Shown: positions 1 through 7,728 of the stretch, piece by piece
How the letters are laid out: every line of letters begins with the position of its first letter
How positions within the stretch are numbered: position 1 is the stretch's first letter
Source of the DNA: Sva-07 sp041685755
Lineage (GTDB): Bacteria > Actinomycetota > Acidimicrobiia > Acidimicrobiales > Ilumatobacteraceae
Length of the DNA stretch: 63,291 bases
Assembly: GCA_041685755.1 (NCBI GenBank)
Contig: JAWLFC010000006.1
Coordinates: forward strand, 1 to 63,291
Direction of reading: 5' to 3'
Position numbers and translations under genes: made by a program
The notes under the pieces: generated by a model
The model's input: the letters and a program-made list of their open reading frames with translations, nothing else
Database searches by the model: none
Told to the model about the DNA's origin: nothing

Positions 1-2
1 TC

Positions 3-149
3 GCCGAGACACTGCCCGACGACCTGCTGCAACTGATGGGCTACCGGATCGGTGCCTACGCGCTCGGCTACGTCGACGACGTCCGCGATCCGATCGAAGC
101 ACTCCGCGGCGCCAGCGGCTCGATGTCGTTCGGCACGATCAGCCGCTGA
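3..149 (+). CDS. C-terminal fragment of an unidentified protein
   Basis: An open frame enters from the left edge and ends at the TGA at 147-149, giving 48 residues that finish in SMSFGTISR. Codon choice is typical of the neighbours (strong G/C third positions), which supports real coding. Too little is visible to name a family. It points towards the convergent DM13 gene, with only 16 bases between the two stops. Confidence 0.55.
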   Translation, partial: AETLPDDLLQLMGYRIGAYALGYVDDVRDPIEALRGASGSMSFGTISR

Positions 150-165
150 CGTCGACCAGGTCGCC

Positions 166-822
166 TCACGCGGCGACGAGGTCGGCGGCGGTGAAGCCGG
201 TCGAGAAGCGGACGCACCAGACCACGACGGTGTCGTAGACCGACAGGTCGACGTCCGGCGGGATCTCGTAGTTCTGGTCGCCGATGTTGCCGCGCAGTAC
301 GCCGAGGTCGACGAAGTCGTCGTCGAACGTGCTCTGGTCGGCGCCGGCGTCACTGTTCACGAGGTACACGCGCAGGTCGGGGCCGTTGTCGGTGGCGAAG
401 TCCTCGAATCGCAGGAAACGCTGCTCGCTGCCGTCGTTGAGCACGAGGGCCGTCCCCTCACCGGAGTAGCGACCGAGCGGGACGAACGACCCTTCGGCGA
501 GCGTCACGATCTGCGGTGTCGGCGCCTCGGTGGTCATCGGGGCCGGTTCTCCGGGCGGAGCATCAGCAGGCTGGTCAGGGTCGGCGTCGACCGTCGTATC
601 GACGATCGGCGCATCTGTCGATGGCGGCGCATCGCCGGGGTCGTCGGGGACGATGTCGCTGGCGGCGACACCGGAGTCGAACACCGGTCCGGCGTCGTCG
701 ACCGTGTCGTCGATGAACAGCGTGTGCACGCCGAAGATGCCGAACGCGAGGTAGGCGACGCCGGCGACGACGACGGCCGTCGCCGGCAGCACGATCTTGA
801 GATGGGTCCGAATCCAGGTCAT
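166..822 (-). CDS. Membrane-anchored DM13-domain protein
   Basis: About 218 residues: a short cytoplasmic N-terminus, one hydrophobic segment near residues 9-30 (VLPATAVVVAGVAYLAFGIF), an acidic Pro/Thr-rich linker, then a C-terminal DM13 domain of about 110 residues. The domain shows the family pattern: GxF..L......G.A......G...LRFEDF, then GPDLRVYL, then a late WC before FSTGF. DM13 domains are proposed to be extracytoplasmic redox modules built on that Cys; the role here is unknown. An ATG ten codons upstream (852) exists, but a TACCGT box exactly 6 bases before the ATG at 820-822 favours a leaderless start there. Confidence 0.82.
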   Translation of the reverse strand: MTWIRTHLKIVLPATAVVVAGVAYLAFGIFGVHTLFIDDTVDDAGPVFDSGVAASDIVPDDPGDAPPSTDAPIVDTTVDADPDQPADAPPGEPAPMTTEAPTPQIVTLAEGSFVPLGRYSGEGTALVLNDGSEQRFLRFEDFATDNGPDLRVYLVNSDAGADQSTFDDDFVDLGVLRGNIGDQNYEIPPDVDLSVYDTVVVWCVRFSTGFTAADLVAA

Positions 823-828
823 GGCGTC

Positions 829-834
829 ACGGTA
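829..834 (-). promoter_or_regulatory. -10 box TACCGT for the DM13 gene (leaderless)
   Basis: TACCGT on the minus strand lies 6 bases upstream of the ATG at 822. The box lies inside the alternative longer reading from 852 and therefore argues for the shorter protein. Confidence 0.5.
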
Positions 835-906
835 GGAACCGCTCAGCGCCATCCGCCCTCGATCCGTGATCGTTCCCCGGCCGTTCCCGAATCGGAAAGA
901 AGTGCG

Positions 907-935
907 TTACGCCGGGGGTCTGACCCCTGGCGTAA
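907..935. repeat. 29-base palindrome, copy 1 (GGGGTC-T-GACCCC family)
   Basis: Left arm TTACGCCGGGGGTC, central T, right arm GACCCCTGGCGTAA; one mismatch between 14-base arms. It abuts the stop codon of the MMPL gene (936-938). Related copies lie at 17180-17206 and 26121-26149, also at gene 3' ends. It could act as a bidirectional terminator hairpin without a U-tract or be a REP-like element. Confidence 0.85.
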
Positions 936-3368
936 TCAGGCTCGTTGGAGTTCCTGCTCGCGCTGTTCGTCCTCGTGGGCGAGGGCGATGGCGGAGGTGT
1001 GGGTCCCGCCCTCGACGTTGAGCGTCGGCAGCATGCGGTCGAGCCAGCGCGGCAGCCACCAGTTGCGGGCTCCGAGCAACTCCATCGTCGCCGGGACGAG
1101 CAGCATGCGCACGAACGTGGCGTCGAGGAACACCGCCGACGCCAGCCCGAGGCCGAACATCTTGATGATGCGGTTGTCCTCGAGAACGAACCCGGCGAAC
1201 ACGACGATCATGATCGCCGCCGCCGCGGTGATCACCCGTGCCGTGGCGGCGAGGCCGTCGGCGACGGAGCCCTTCGGATCGCCCGTGCGGTCGAACTCCT
1301 CCTTCACCCGCGACAGCAGGAAGACCTCGTAGTCCATCGACAAGCCGAACACGATGGCGAACATCATCATCGGCAGGAACGGCTCGATCGGGCCGCCGGA
1401 GGTGTTGAACAGCGACGCCCCCCAGCCCCACTGGAAGACCGCGACGACGATGCCGTAGGCGCCGCCGATCGACAGCATGTTCATGATGACGGCCTTGAGG
1501 GGGACGAGCAGCGAGCGGAACACCATCATCAACAGCAGGAACGACAGCCCGAGGACCGCTCCGAAGAAGATCGGGATGCGGTCGCCGAGGTAGGAGCTGA
1601 AGTCGATGTTGGCGGCCACCGAGCCCGACACGTTGACGACGACGTCGGTCCCGCCGGTGGCCGACGGCACCACCTCGTCGCGCAGTGAGTTGACCAGATC
1701 GGTGGTGGCCTCGTCCTGCGGGCCGGTGGTCGGCGTCACCTGGATGATCACGGCGTCGGCGGCAGCGGGATCCTGTGGCGTGTTGGGGATCGGGCCGAGC
1801 ACCGCGGCGACACCGTCGGTGGCGGCCAGCGTCTCGGCGAGGTTCGCGAGCACGGGAAGGTCCTGCGGACCCGACACCTCGGTGGTGAGGATCAACGCTC
1901 CGTTGGCGCCGGGGCCGAAGGCGGCGCTCGTGAGTTCGTAGGCCTCTCGGGTGCTGGTGCCCTCGGCAAAGTTGCTCTCGTCGGAGAAGCCGAGACGCAG
2001 GTCGAGCACGGGAACCGACAGCAGGAGGAGGAACACCGTCGTGACGACCGCGATCTGCCACGGGCGGTGCTGCACGAAACGGCTCCACTTGTACGGCAGG
2101 GTCTGGCGCAGCGGCTTCTCCCTGCGCGGTGGCAGCTCGGTGCGCAGTGGCGCGTAGGCGAACGAGGCGACCAACACGACCACGGCGATCGGCACGCCGA
2201 CCAGCAGTGGCTGGATGCCGAGGCCGAGCCCGAGCAGTGCCAGCGACACGAAGCCGGCGGCGATGACGCCGCGCCAACGGCTCACCTCGACCTTGCGCTG
2301 GGCGAAGCCGAGCAGGGCCGGGAGCAGCGTGACCGAGGCGATCATCGTGACGAGCACGGTGACGGCGGCACCGGTCGCGAGGCCGTTGATGAACGCGAGC
2401 CCCATGATGAACATGCCGAGCAGGGAGATCACGACGGTGAACCCGGCGAAGACGACGGCGCGACCGGCGGTGTCGATGGCGGCGCTCGTCGCCTGCTCGG
2501 GGTCGAGCCCCGCCTTCAGACCCTCCCGGTAGCGCGTGACGATGAACAACGCGTAGTCGATGCCGACACCGATGCCGATCATGGCGCCGAGCGTGACGGC
2601 GAAGTCGGGGACCGCCATCACGTTCGACAGCAACGTGATGATGCCGGCGCCGATGCCGACGCCGAACAGTGCCACCCCGATCGGCAGGCCCATCGCCAGG
2701 ACCGAACCGAACGAGACGATCAGGATGACGATGGCGAACGCGAGGCCGATCAGCTCGGACTTGGGGGGCTCGAACTCCGCGAGCGCCTGACCACCGACCT
2801 CGACCTGGAGGCCGTCGATCTGCGGTGCGAGCTCGGCGATCTCGGCGCCGATCTCCGACGACTCGGTCTCGGTGACGTCGTCGGTCAGGTCGACGCGCGC
2901 CACGGCGACCTGGCCGGCCAGTTCGCCCTCGGTGGCGATCAGACCGCGTTGTTGTCCCTCTGGGGAGTACGGGCTGGTCAGCGCCACTCCCTCGATCTCG
3001 GCGACCTCGGCGAAGAACTCGGTCATCGCCGCTTGCACCTCGGGGTCGTCGACGCCCTGCTCGGCGCGGAACACGATCGAGCCCGACAGGCCGCTGCCGA
3101 ACCCCCCGAAGTACTCGTCGAGCGTGTCGAAGCCCGACTTCGACTCCGAGTCGGGAATCGAGAACGAGCTGTCGCTCGAGGCGCCGATCGTCCCGACGAG
3201 CGCGAGCACGGTGACGAGCACGGTGATCCACGTGCCGAGGACGAGCCAGCGGCGCCGGAAGCCGAAGCCGCCCAGGCGAGCCCATGCAGAGGGCGGTGGA
3301 ACGGGGGGAAGCGGCGCGTCCGAGTCGAGGTCAGCGGCGTCGACGGGGGGATCCGACGTGAGGGTCAT
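936..3368 (-). CDS. MMPL-family RND exporter
   Basis: 810 residues with the duplicated MMPL layout. A first membrane helix follows the RRRWLVLGTW segment, then a large extracytoplasmic loop, a cluster of helices containing the GIGVGIDYALFIVTRYREG motif, a second loop, and a second cluster with FGLSMDYEVFLLSRVKEEF. These paired D-Y motifs are the family's proton-relay region. Members export lipids or drugs across the inner membrane; the substrate cannot be read here. The ATG at 3366-3368 is preferred over one 23 codons upstream because that one lies beyond the TetR-like operator. Divergent from the tetR gene, by which it is probably repressed. Confidence 0.9.
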   Translation of the reverse strand: MTLTSDPPVDAADLDSDAPLPPVPPPSAWARLGGFGFRRRWLVLGTWITVLVTVLALVGTIGASSDSSFSIPDSESKSGFDTLDEYFGGFGSGLSGSIVFRAEQGVDDPEVQAAMTEFFAEVAEIEGVALTSPYSPEGQQRGLIATEGELAGQVAVARVDLTDDVTETESSEIGAEIAELAPQIDGLQVEVGGQALAEFEPPKSELIGLAFAIVILIVSFGSVLAMGLPIGVALFGVGIGAGIITLLSNVMAVPDFAVTLGAMIGIGVGIDYALFIVTRYREGLKAGLDPEQATSAAIDTAGRAVVFAGFTVVISLLGMFIMGLAFINGLATGAAVTVLVTMIASVTLLPALLGFAQRKVEVSRWRGVIAAGFVSLALLGLGLGIQPLLVGVPIAVVVLVASFAYAPLRTELPPRREKPLRQTLPYKWSRFVQHRPWQIAVVTTVFLLLLSVPVLDLRLGFSDESNFAEGTSTREAYELTSAAFGPGANGALILTTEVSGPQDLPVLANLAETLAATDGVAAVLGPIPNTPQDPAAADAVIIQVTPTTGPQDEATTDLVNSLRDEVVPSATGGTDVVVNVSGSVAANIDFSSYLGDRIPIFFGAVLGLSFLLLMMVFRSLLVPLKAVIMNMLSIGGAYGIVVAVFQWGWGASLFNTSGGPIEPFLPMMMFAIVFGLSMDYEVFLLSRVKEEFDRTGDPKGSVADGLAATARVITAAAAIMIVVFAGFVLEDNRIIKMFGLGLASAVFLDATFVRMLLVPATMELLGARNWWLPRWLDRMLPTLNVEGGTHTSAIALAHEDEQREQELQRA

Positions 3369-3371
3369 TGT

Positions 3372-3386
3372 TGGACAGTCTGTCCA
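3372..3386. promoter_or_regulatory. Putative TetR operator, perfect palindrome
   Basis: TGGACAG-T-CTGTCCA is a perfect 7+1+7 inverted repeat lying 3 bases upstream of the MMPL start. It overlaps the likely -10 and transcription start (CAGACT read on the minus strand). The placement between a divergent TetR gene and an exporter is the usual one for autoregulated efflux. Confidence 0.7.
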
Positions 3387-3413
3387 GTAGACTTCCCAAT
3401 CGCAAGTGAACTT

Positions 3414-3424
3414 CACGTAACGTG
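3414..3424. promoter_or_regulatory. Second palindrome over the tetR promoter
   Basis: CACGT-A-ACGTG is a perfect palindrome covering TAACGT (3418-3423), the probable -10 box for tetR. An overlapping GTGTC-N4-GACAC inverted repeat spans 3422-3435. Either may be a weaker regulatory site. Confidence 0.4.
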
Positions 3425-3428
3425 TCCG

Positions 3429-4058
3429 ATGACACACGCTTGGTGGTTCCTGGCGCCCTTTCAGCTGATGTCACACGACGGTCCCCGCCACGACGACCCC
3501 CGCGTCGAGCGCACGCGCGCGGCCGTGATCGACGCCGCCGGCGAGCTGCTGATGACCGACGGACCGAGCGCCATCACCCACGCCAACGTGGCCGCAGCCG
3601 CCGAGGTCAGCCGCACGACGGTGTACACCCACTGGCCGACCCGCGAAGACCTGCTCCGAGCGACGATCGACTCGCTGCGGAACCACCGGCCACGGGTCGC
3701 GGAGCTCACCGGCGACCTCCGCGCCGATCTGGGCACCTTGTTCGAGCCGCTCGTCACCGACCTGCTGGACGATCAACGAGCGGCAGCGATCGCCACCATG
3801 ATGCAGCGGGCGCTGTTCGACCCCGAGGTCGTCGCCGTGCGCAACGAGTTCCTCGACGAGTTCACCGGCGTCGTGGCGGGCGTCATCGCCGACGCCGTCC
3901 GGTCCGGCGAACTCCGCGCCGACACCGACATCCCCCGGGCGATCTCGTCGATGCTCGGCAGCGTGATGTTCCGACGCTTCATGTCGAGCGACGACTTCGA
4001 CGCACGCGTGATCGACGACATCCTCGACGACTTCGTCCGCCTCCACACCCCGACCTGA
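3429..4058 (+). CDS. TetR/AcrR-family transcriptional regulator
   Basis: 209 residues from the ATG at 3429. The N-terminal helix-turn-helix reads ERTRAAVIDAAGELLMTDG then ITHANVAAAAEVSRTTVYTHW, a clear TetR DNA-binding domain. The C-terminal 130 residues form the helical ligand and dimer domain, ending IDDILDDFVRLHTPT. An ATG at 3468 would give a more conventional 196-residue protein. I prefer 3429 because TAACGT ends 5 bases before it, while 3468 has no ribosome-binding site; certainty is modest. The gene is divergent from the MMPL exporter across 60 bases that carry two palindromes, so it most likely represses that exporter and itself. Confidence 0.85.
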   Translation: MTHAWWFLAPFQLMSHDGPRHDDPRVERTRAAVIDAAGELLMTDGPSAITHANVAAAAEVSRTTVYTHWPTREDLLRATIDSLRNHRPRVAELTGDLRADLGTLFEPLVTDLLDDQRAAAIATMMQRALFDPEVVAVRNEFLDEFTGVVAGVIADAVRSGELRADTDIPRAISSMLGSVMFRRFMSSDDFDARVIDDILDDFVRLHTPT

Positions 4059-4072
4059 CCGGCCGGCGGCGT

Positions 4073-4831
4073 TCAGCCGTCTCGGCGGGCGATCAGCTGC
4101 TCGACCGGGGAGAGATCGTAGGGGTGACCCGTCATCACGATGAGGTGGGTGGCGCCGGCCTCGAGGAACGCATCGAGGTCGCCGACGGCGTCGGGCGAGA
4201 TGGCGACGGTCCGTTCGATCTCCGAGGGGTCACGACCGATCTCGGCACACCAGTCGTCGAGCACCGAGTTCTTGTGGGCGAACGTCTCCGGTGGCCCGAA
4301 CGAGTTCCAGGCATCGGCGTGCTGCGCCGTCAACCGCAACGTCACCTTCTCTCCGGAGCCGCCGACGAGGATCGGCAGGTCGCCGATCGGCGCCGGGTTC
4401 AGCTTCCCGAGCCGCTCCTTGAGCCTCGGCAGGTCCGCGCCGAGCTTGCGCAGACGTTCGATCGCCGTGCCGAACTCGTAGCCGTACTCGGTGTAGTCAC
4501 GCTCGAACCAGCCGGCCCCGATGCCGAGGTACATGCGGCCACCCGAGACGTGGTCGGCGGTGCGTGCCATGTCGGCGAGCAGTTCGGGGTTCCGGTAGCT
4601 GTTGCAGGTGACCAGCATCCCGAGCTTGGCGCGCTCGGTGTCGGCCGCCATCGCCGTGAGCAGCGTCCACCCCTCGAAGTGGGCGGCGTCGGGGTCGCCG
4701 TAGAGCGGATAGAAGTGGTCCCACGTCCAGATCGAGTCGACGCCGATCGACTCGGCCCGACGCCACGCATCACGGATCTCGACGTAGGAGGTCGCTTGGG
4801 GATGGAGTTGGACACCGACGTGGAAACTCAT
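4073..4831 (-). CDS. LLM-class F420-dependent oxidoreductase
   Basis: 252 residues with a luciferase-like TIM-barrel pattern: MSFHVGVQLHPQ, then DSIWTWDHFYPL, VTCNSYRNPELLADMARTADHVSGGR, YLGIGAGWFERDYTEYG, and ILVGGSGEKVTLRLTAQHADAWN. This matches the actinobacterial F420-dependent branch, which transfers hydride using coenzyme F420. The substrate is unknown. The start at MSFHVGV is preferred to one 19 codons upstream, which would run back to within 14 bases of... the neighbouring fabH-like gene's 3' end region and adds no conserved sequence. It converges on tetR with 14 bases between stops. Confidence 0.83.
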   Translation of the reverse strand: MSFHVGVQLHPQATSYVEIRDAWRRAESIGVDSIWTWDHFYPLYGDPDAAHFEGWTLLTAMAADTERAKLGMLVTCNSYRNPELLADMARTADHVSGGRMYLGIGAGWFERDYTEYGYEFGTAIERLRKLGADLPRLKERLGKLNPAPIGDLPILVGGSGEKVTLRLTAQHADAWNSFGPPETFAHKNSVLDDWCAEIGRDPSEIERTVAISPDAVGDLDAFLEAGATHLIVMTGHPYDLSPVEQLIARRDG

Positions 4832-4844
4832 GGCGTCCAGTGTC

Positions 4845-5981
4845 TCACAGCTTCCTGACGACGACGCTCCCCACCGAGTAGCCGGCACCGAACGAGCACA
4901 GGACGCCGACGTCGCCGGCGGCGAGGTCGTCGCGGTGGAGGTGGAAGGCGATGACCGACCCGGCCGAACTCGTGTTGGCGTACTCGTCGAGGATCACCGG
5001 CGCCTCGTCGTCGGTCGGCATGCGACCCAGGACACCCTTGGCGATCAACTGGTTCATCTTCAGGTTCGCCTGATGCAGCCAGAACCGGCGGACTGCGTCG
5101 GCGTCGAGTCCGAGCGAGTCGAGATGGTCACCGATGTGCGACGCGACCAGCGGGCAGACCTCGCGGAACACCATCTGGCCGTTCTGGCGGAACACGACCT
5201 CCTGGGGGTCGCGCTCGACGACCTCGGACGAGTTGAGGAAGCCGAAGTCGTTGCGGATGTTGTTGGAGAACTTGGTGATCAGCTTCGTGCCGAGCACTTC
5301 CCAGTGCGTCGACGCCACGGCGTCGCCGGTGCGTTCGAGCACCAACGCCGTGCAGGCATCGCCGAAGATGAAGTGGAAGTCGCGCAACTCGAAGTTGTTG
5401 TGACCCGAGGTGATCTCGGGATTGACGACGACGACACAGTTCGCCGAACCGTTGCGCAGCGCGTCGACCGCCGCCTGGACGGAGAACGTGGCCGACGAAC
5501 AGGCGACGTTCATGTCGTAGCCCCAGCCCTCGGCGCCGAGGGCGTCCTGGATCTCGATGGCCACGGCGGGGTAGGCCCGCTGCAGGTTGGAGCACCCGAC
5601 GATGACGGCATCGACGTCGGTGGGGCGACGTCCGGCCTGGGCGAGCGCCTCGTGGATCGCCGGCAGCGACATCTCGGCCTGGACACCGAGCTCGTCCTCG
5701 CCACGCGTCGGCAGTCGCGGCCGCATGCGAGCCGGGTCGAGCACACCGGACTTCTCCATCACGTAGCGCGAGCGGATGCCCGACGCCTTGACGATGAACT
5801 CCTCGTCGGGCAGCGGCCGCTCGCCGAGTTCACCGGACGCGATCTCCTCGGCGTGCTCCGCGTTCCACTTGAGCACCGCCTCGGTGAGCGACGCCACGAG
5901 TTCGGCGTTGCTGACCGACTCGGGCGGGGTGAACAGGCCGGTTCCGGTGATGGACACGGCGGGCAGATCGACCAGAGGCAT
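4845..5981 (-). CDS. Beta-ketoacyl-ACP synthase III (FabH-like)
   Basis: 378 residues of the thiolase fold. The Cys-His-Asn catalytic triad is visible: C161 in VACSSATF, H303 in LHQAN, and N336 in EYANTSSAG. FabH enzymes condense an acyl-CoA with malonyl-ACP to start fatty-acid synthesis. This one is longer than the housekeeping FabH (about 320) and has an N-terminal insert, like the branch using longer acyl-CoAs, so the exact starter is open. TAGCGT sits 6 bases before the ATG and implies a leaderless transcript that begins within 20 bases of the engB stop. Confidence 0.85.
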   Translation of the reverse strand: MPLVDLPAVSITGTGLFTPPESVSNAELVASLTEAVLKWNAEHAEEIASGELGERPLPDEEFIVKASGIRSRYVMEKSGVLDPARMRPRLPTRGEDELGVQAEMSLPAIHEALAQAGRRPTDVDAVIVGCSNLQRAYPAVAIEIQDALGAEGWGYDMNVACSSATFSVQAAVDALRNGSANCVVVVNPEITSGHNNFELRDFHFIFGDACTALVLERTGDAVASTHWEVLGTKLITKFSNNIRNDFGFLNSSEVVERDPQEVVFRQNGQMVFREVCPLVASHIGDHLDSLGLDADAVRRFWLHQANLKMNQLIAKGVLGRMPTDDEAPVILDEYANTSSAGSVIAFHLHRDDLAAGDVGVLCSFGAGYSVGSVVVRKL

Positions 5982-5999
5982 GCAGCGACGCTAACGAAT

Positions 6000-6593
6000 T
6001 CAGCCGACCCAGGTCCGCACGAGCGACCTGAGCGCGTCGATGCCGTCACCTTTCGGAGCACTGACCCACACGATGTCGCCGGGGTCGAGCTGACATCCGG
6101 CGGCGAGCTGCTTGCGTCGGGTCGCGCGCTTGGACGACTTGACCTTGTCGGACTTCGTGGCGACCACGGTGTGGGGGACGCCGTGGTAGCGCAGCCAGTC
6201 GAGCATGCGGACGTCGAGCGGCGTCGGGCCGATCGCACCGTCGACGAGGACGAAGACCATCGCCAGGTTCTCGCGCTCGAGCAGATAGCCCTCGATCATC
6301 TCCGGCCAGTCCCGCTTGACGCTCTTGGCCGCCTTGGCGAAGCCGTAGCCCGGCAGGTCGACCAGGGTGCCCGGATCGGACCGGGCGCTCTCGACGGCGA
6401 ACAGGTTGATCAACTGCGTGCGACCCGGCGTGTTCGACACGCGAGCCAGCTGCTTTCGATTGGCGAGGGCGTTGATCAGCGACGACTTGCCGACGTTCGA
6501 TCGGCCGACGAAGGACACCTCCGCCGGTGACGCCGGGAGCTGGTCGGCGCGGCTCGCCGACTGCAGGAACGTCAGGCGCAGCGGCGAGCTCAT
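6000..6593 (-). CDS. engB: Ribosome-biogenesis GTPase YsxC/EngB
   Basis: 197 residues, the normal family length. The GTPase motifs are in order: G1 GRSNVGKSS (30-38), a G2 Thr in SNTPGRTQ, G3 DLPGYGF (79-85), and G4 TKSDK. The G5 region is SAPKGDG, with Pro where other family members vary. EngB helps assembly of the large ribosomal subunit in the cytoplasm. Upstream ATGs would extend into non-conserved Ser/Pro-rich sequence, so MSSPLRLTFL is chosen. AAGATT lies 7 bases upstream as a possible -10. Confidence 0.93.
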   Translation of the reverse strand: MSSPLRLTFLQSASRADQLPASPAEVSFVGRSNVGKSSLINALANRKQLARVSNTPGRTQLINLFAVESARSDPGTLVDLPGYGFAKAAKSVKRDWPEMIEGYLLERENLAMVFVLVDGAIGPTPLDVRMLDWLRYHGVPHTVVATKSDKVKSSKRATRRKQLAAGCQLDPGDIVWVSAPKGDGIDALRSLVRTWVG

Positions 6594-6711
6594 GGCGCCC
6601 AATCTTCCAGATCGCCGGCGAGCCGGGGCGCCACCCCCGCTGGTGACAGTGCCACGGTCATGTGCGACGACTGGTTCGGTCACCGACGACTCGGGGCGTA
6701 CAGTCGCGCCC

Positions 6712-7338
6712 ATGACACGCTCACGATCGCACCTCGGCGGGCTGATCGTCGCCGCCACCAGCCTCCTCGCCCTCAGCGCCTGTGGGGACTCCGCCGAGAC
6801 CGGCATCGAGCAGCTGATCGAATCGCAGGGCGGCGGCGACGTCGATCTCGACCTCGACGGCGACGGCGACGGCGGCTTCTCGGTACAGACCGAGGAGGGC
6901 GGGATCTCGATCGACGAGGAGGGCAACTTCGTGGTGACCGATGCCGACGGCTCGGTCGTGTCGGGCAACATCGACGCCGAGGACGGCAGCTTCAGCGCCG
7001 AGAGCGAGGACGGCAGCTTCTCCAGCAGCACGGGGACCGACCTGCCCGAGGAGTGGCCCGACGCGGTGCCGACGCCCGACGGCCTCTCGATCGTGAGCAG
7101 CACCCAGACCAACGACGGCTCGACGACGGGCATCGTGCTGATCGGTGAGGCCGGCTCCGGCTTCCTCGACGACTACTCCGGCGTGCTCGAGTCGGCAGGT
7201 TTCGAACTCGAGTCGGAGTTCAGCGCCGACACGACCTCGCAACGCAGCTACACCAGCGCGACGTGGAACGTCGCCGTCGGTGTCTTCGAAGACGGTGACG
7301 CGGTGCAGGCGACCGTCACCGTGTTCAACGACGGCTGA
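6712..7338 (+). CDS. Predicted lipoprotein, Asp/Gly/Ser-rich
   Basis: 208 residues. A signal peptide (MTRSRSHLGGLIVAATSLLALSA) ends in lipobox LSAC, so the mature protein should be anchored at the outer face of the membrane. A low-complexity acidic stretch follows (VDLDLDGDGDGG, then short repeats of EDGSFSAESEDGSFSS), then a C-terminal globular part of about 110 residues with LPEEWPDAVPTPDG. I do not recognise the family. TACAGT (6699-6704) lies 7 bases before the ATG, so the message is probably leaderless. Confidence 0.85.
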   Translation: MTRSRSHLGGLIVAATSLLALSACGDSAETGIEQLIESQGGGDVDLDLDGDGDGGFSVQTEEGGISIDEEGNFVVTDADGSVVSGNIDAEDGSFSAESEDGSFSSSTGTDLPEEWPDAVPTPDGLSIVSSTQTNDGSTTGIVLIGEAGSGFLDDYSGVLESAGFELESEFSADTTSQRSYTSATWNVAVGVFEDGDAVQATVTVFNDG

Positions 7339-7361
7339 GCCGAGCCCCGCTCCCCCATCAT

Positions 7362-7420
7362 CCGCCGAACGCGTGAACGAATGGCGGCCTCAGTGCACCA
7401 TTTGTTCACGCGTTCGGCGG
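7362..7420. repeat. Long inverted repeat (23-base arms)
   Basis: The left arm 7362-7384 begins CCGCCGAACGCGTGAAC. The right arm 7398-7420 is its complement with one mismatch, and the loop is 13 bases. It lies between two convergent genes, so it may terminate both, but there is no T-run. The arms are much longer than a normal terminator stem. Confidence 0.85.
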
Positions 7421-7444
7421 TGGGTGTGAGTTCCGTGGCAGCGC

Positions 7445-7654
7445 TCAGCTGCTGACGAGCGACGCCAGGGCCCAGATCGCGGCGACGAGGCCGATACCGG
7501 AGTAGATCGCACTCCTCACCACCGGCGCCCGTTCGAGGTTGGCGTCGTCGAGTTGCTTCGACGGTGGTTTCACGATCGCCAGCAGATTGCCGACGAACAG
7601 CGCCCCGCCGAAGGCGAGGGTCAGCCACGCGAGGAGGTCTTCTCCCAGGAACAT
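7445..7654 (-). CDS. Small membrane protein, two helices
   Basis: 69 residues beginning MFLGEDLLAWLTLAFGGALF, with two hydrophobic helices (about 8-25 and 48-66) joined by a polar loop (KPPSKQLDDANLERAPV). No family is recognised. CATGCT, 6 bases upstream of the ATG, resembles the leaderless pattern of neighbouring genes and supports this start over upstream ones. It is divergent from trkH with 74 bases between starts. Confidence 0.7.
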   Translation of the reverse strand: MFLGEDLLAWLTLAFGGALFVGNLLAIVKPPSKQLDDANLERAPVVRSAIYSGIGLVAAIWALASLVSS

Positions 7655-7728
7655 GCCCCCAGCATGCCGCCGCGACGGCCGCGCCGGGACAACCCCGACG
7701 GCGACGGCGAGCGTCCTATGCTCCGGCG

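Noticed and set aside
907..3285. Long open frame antiparallel-shifted within the MMPL gene (about 790 residues, Arg/Asp-rich)
   Set aside because: Composition is typical of a shadow frame in high-GC DNA; the alternative frame gives a clear MMPL protein.
2067..4058. 663-codon frame fusing upstream sequence to TetR
   Set aside because: The upstream part is a shadow of the MMPL gene; TetR starts at 3429 or 3468.
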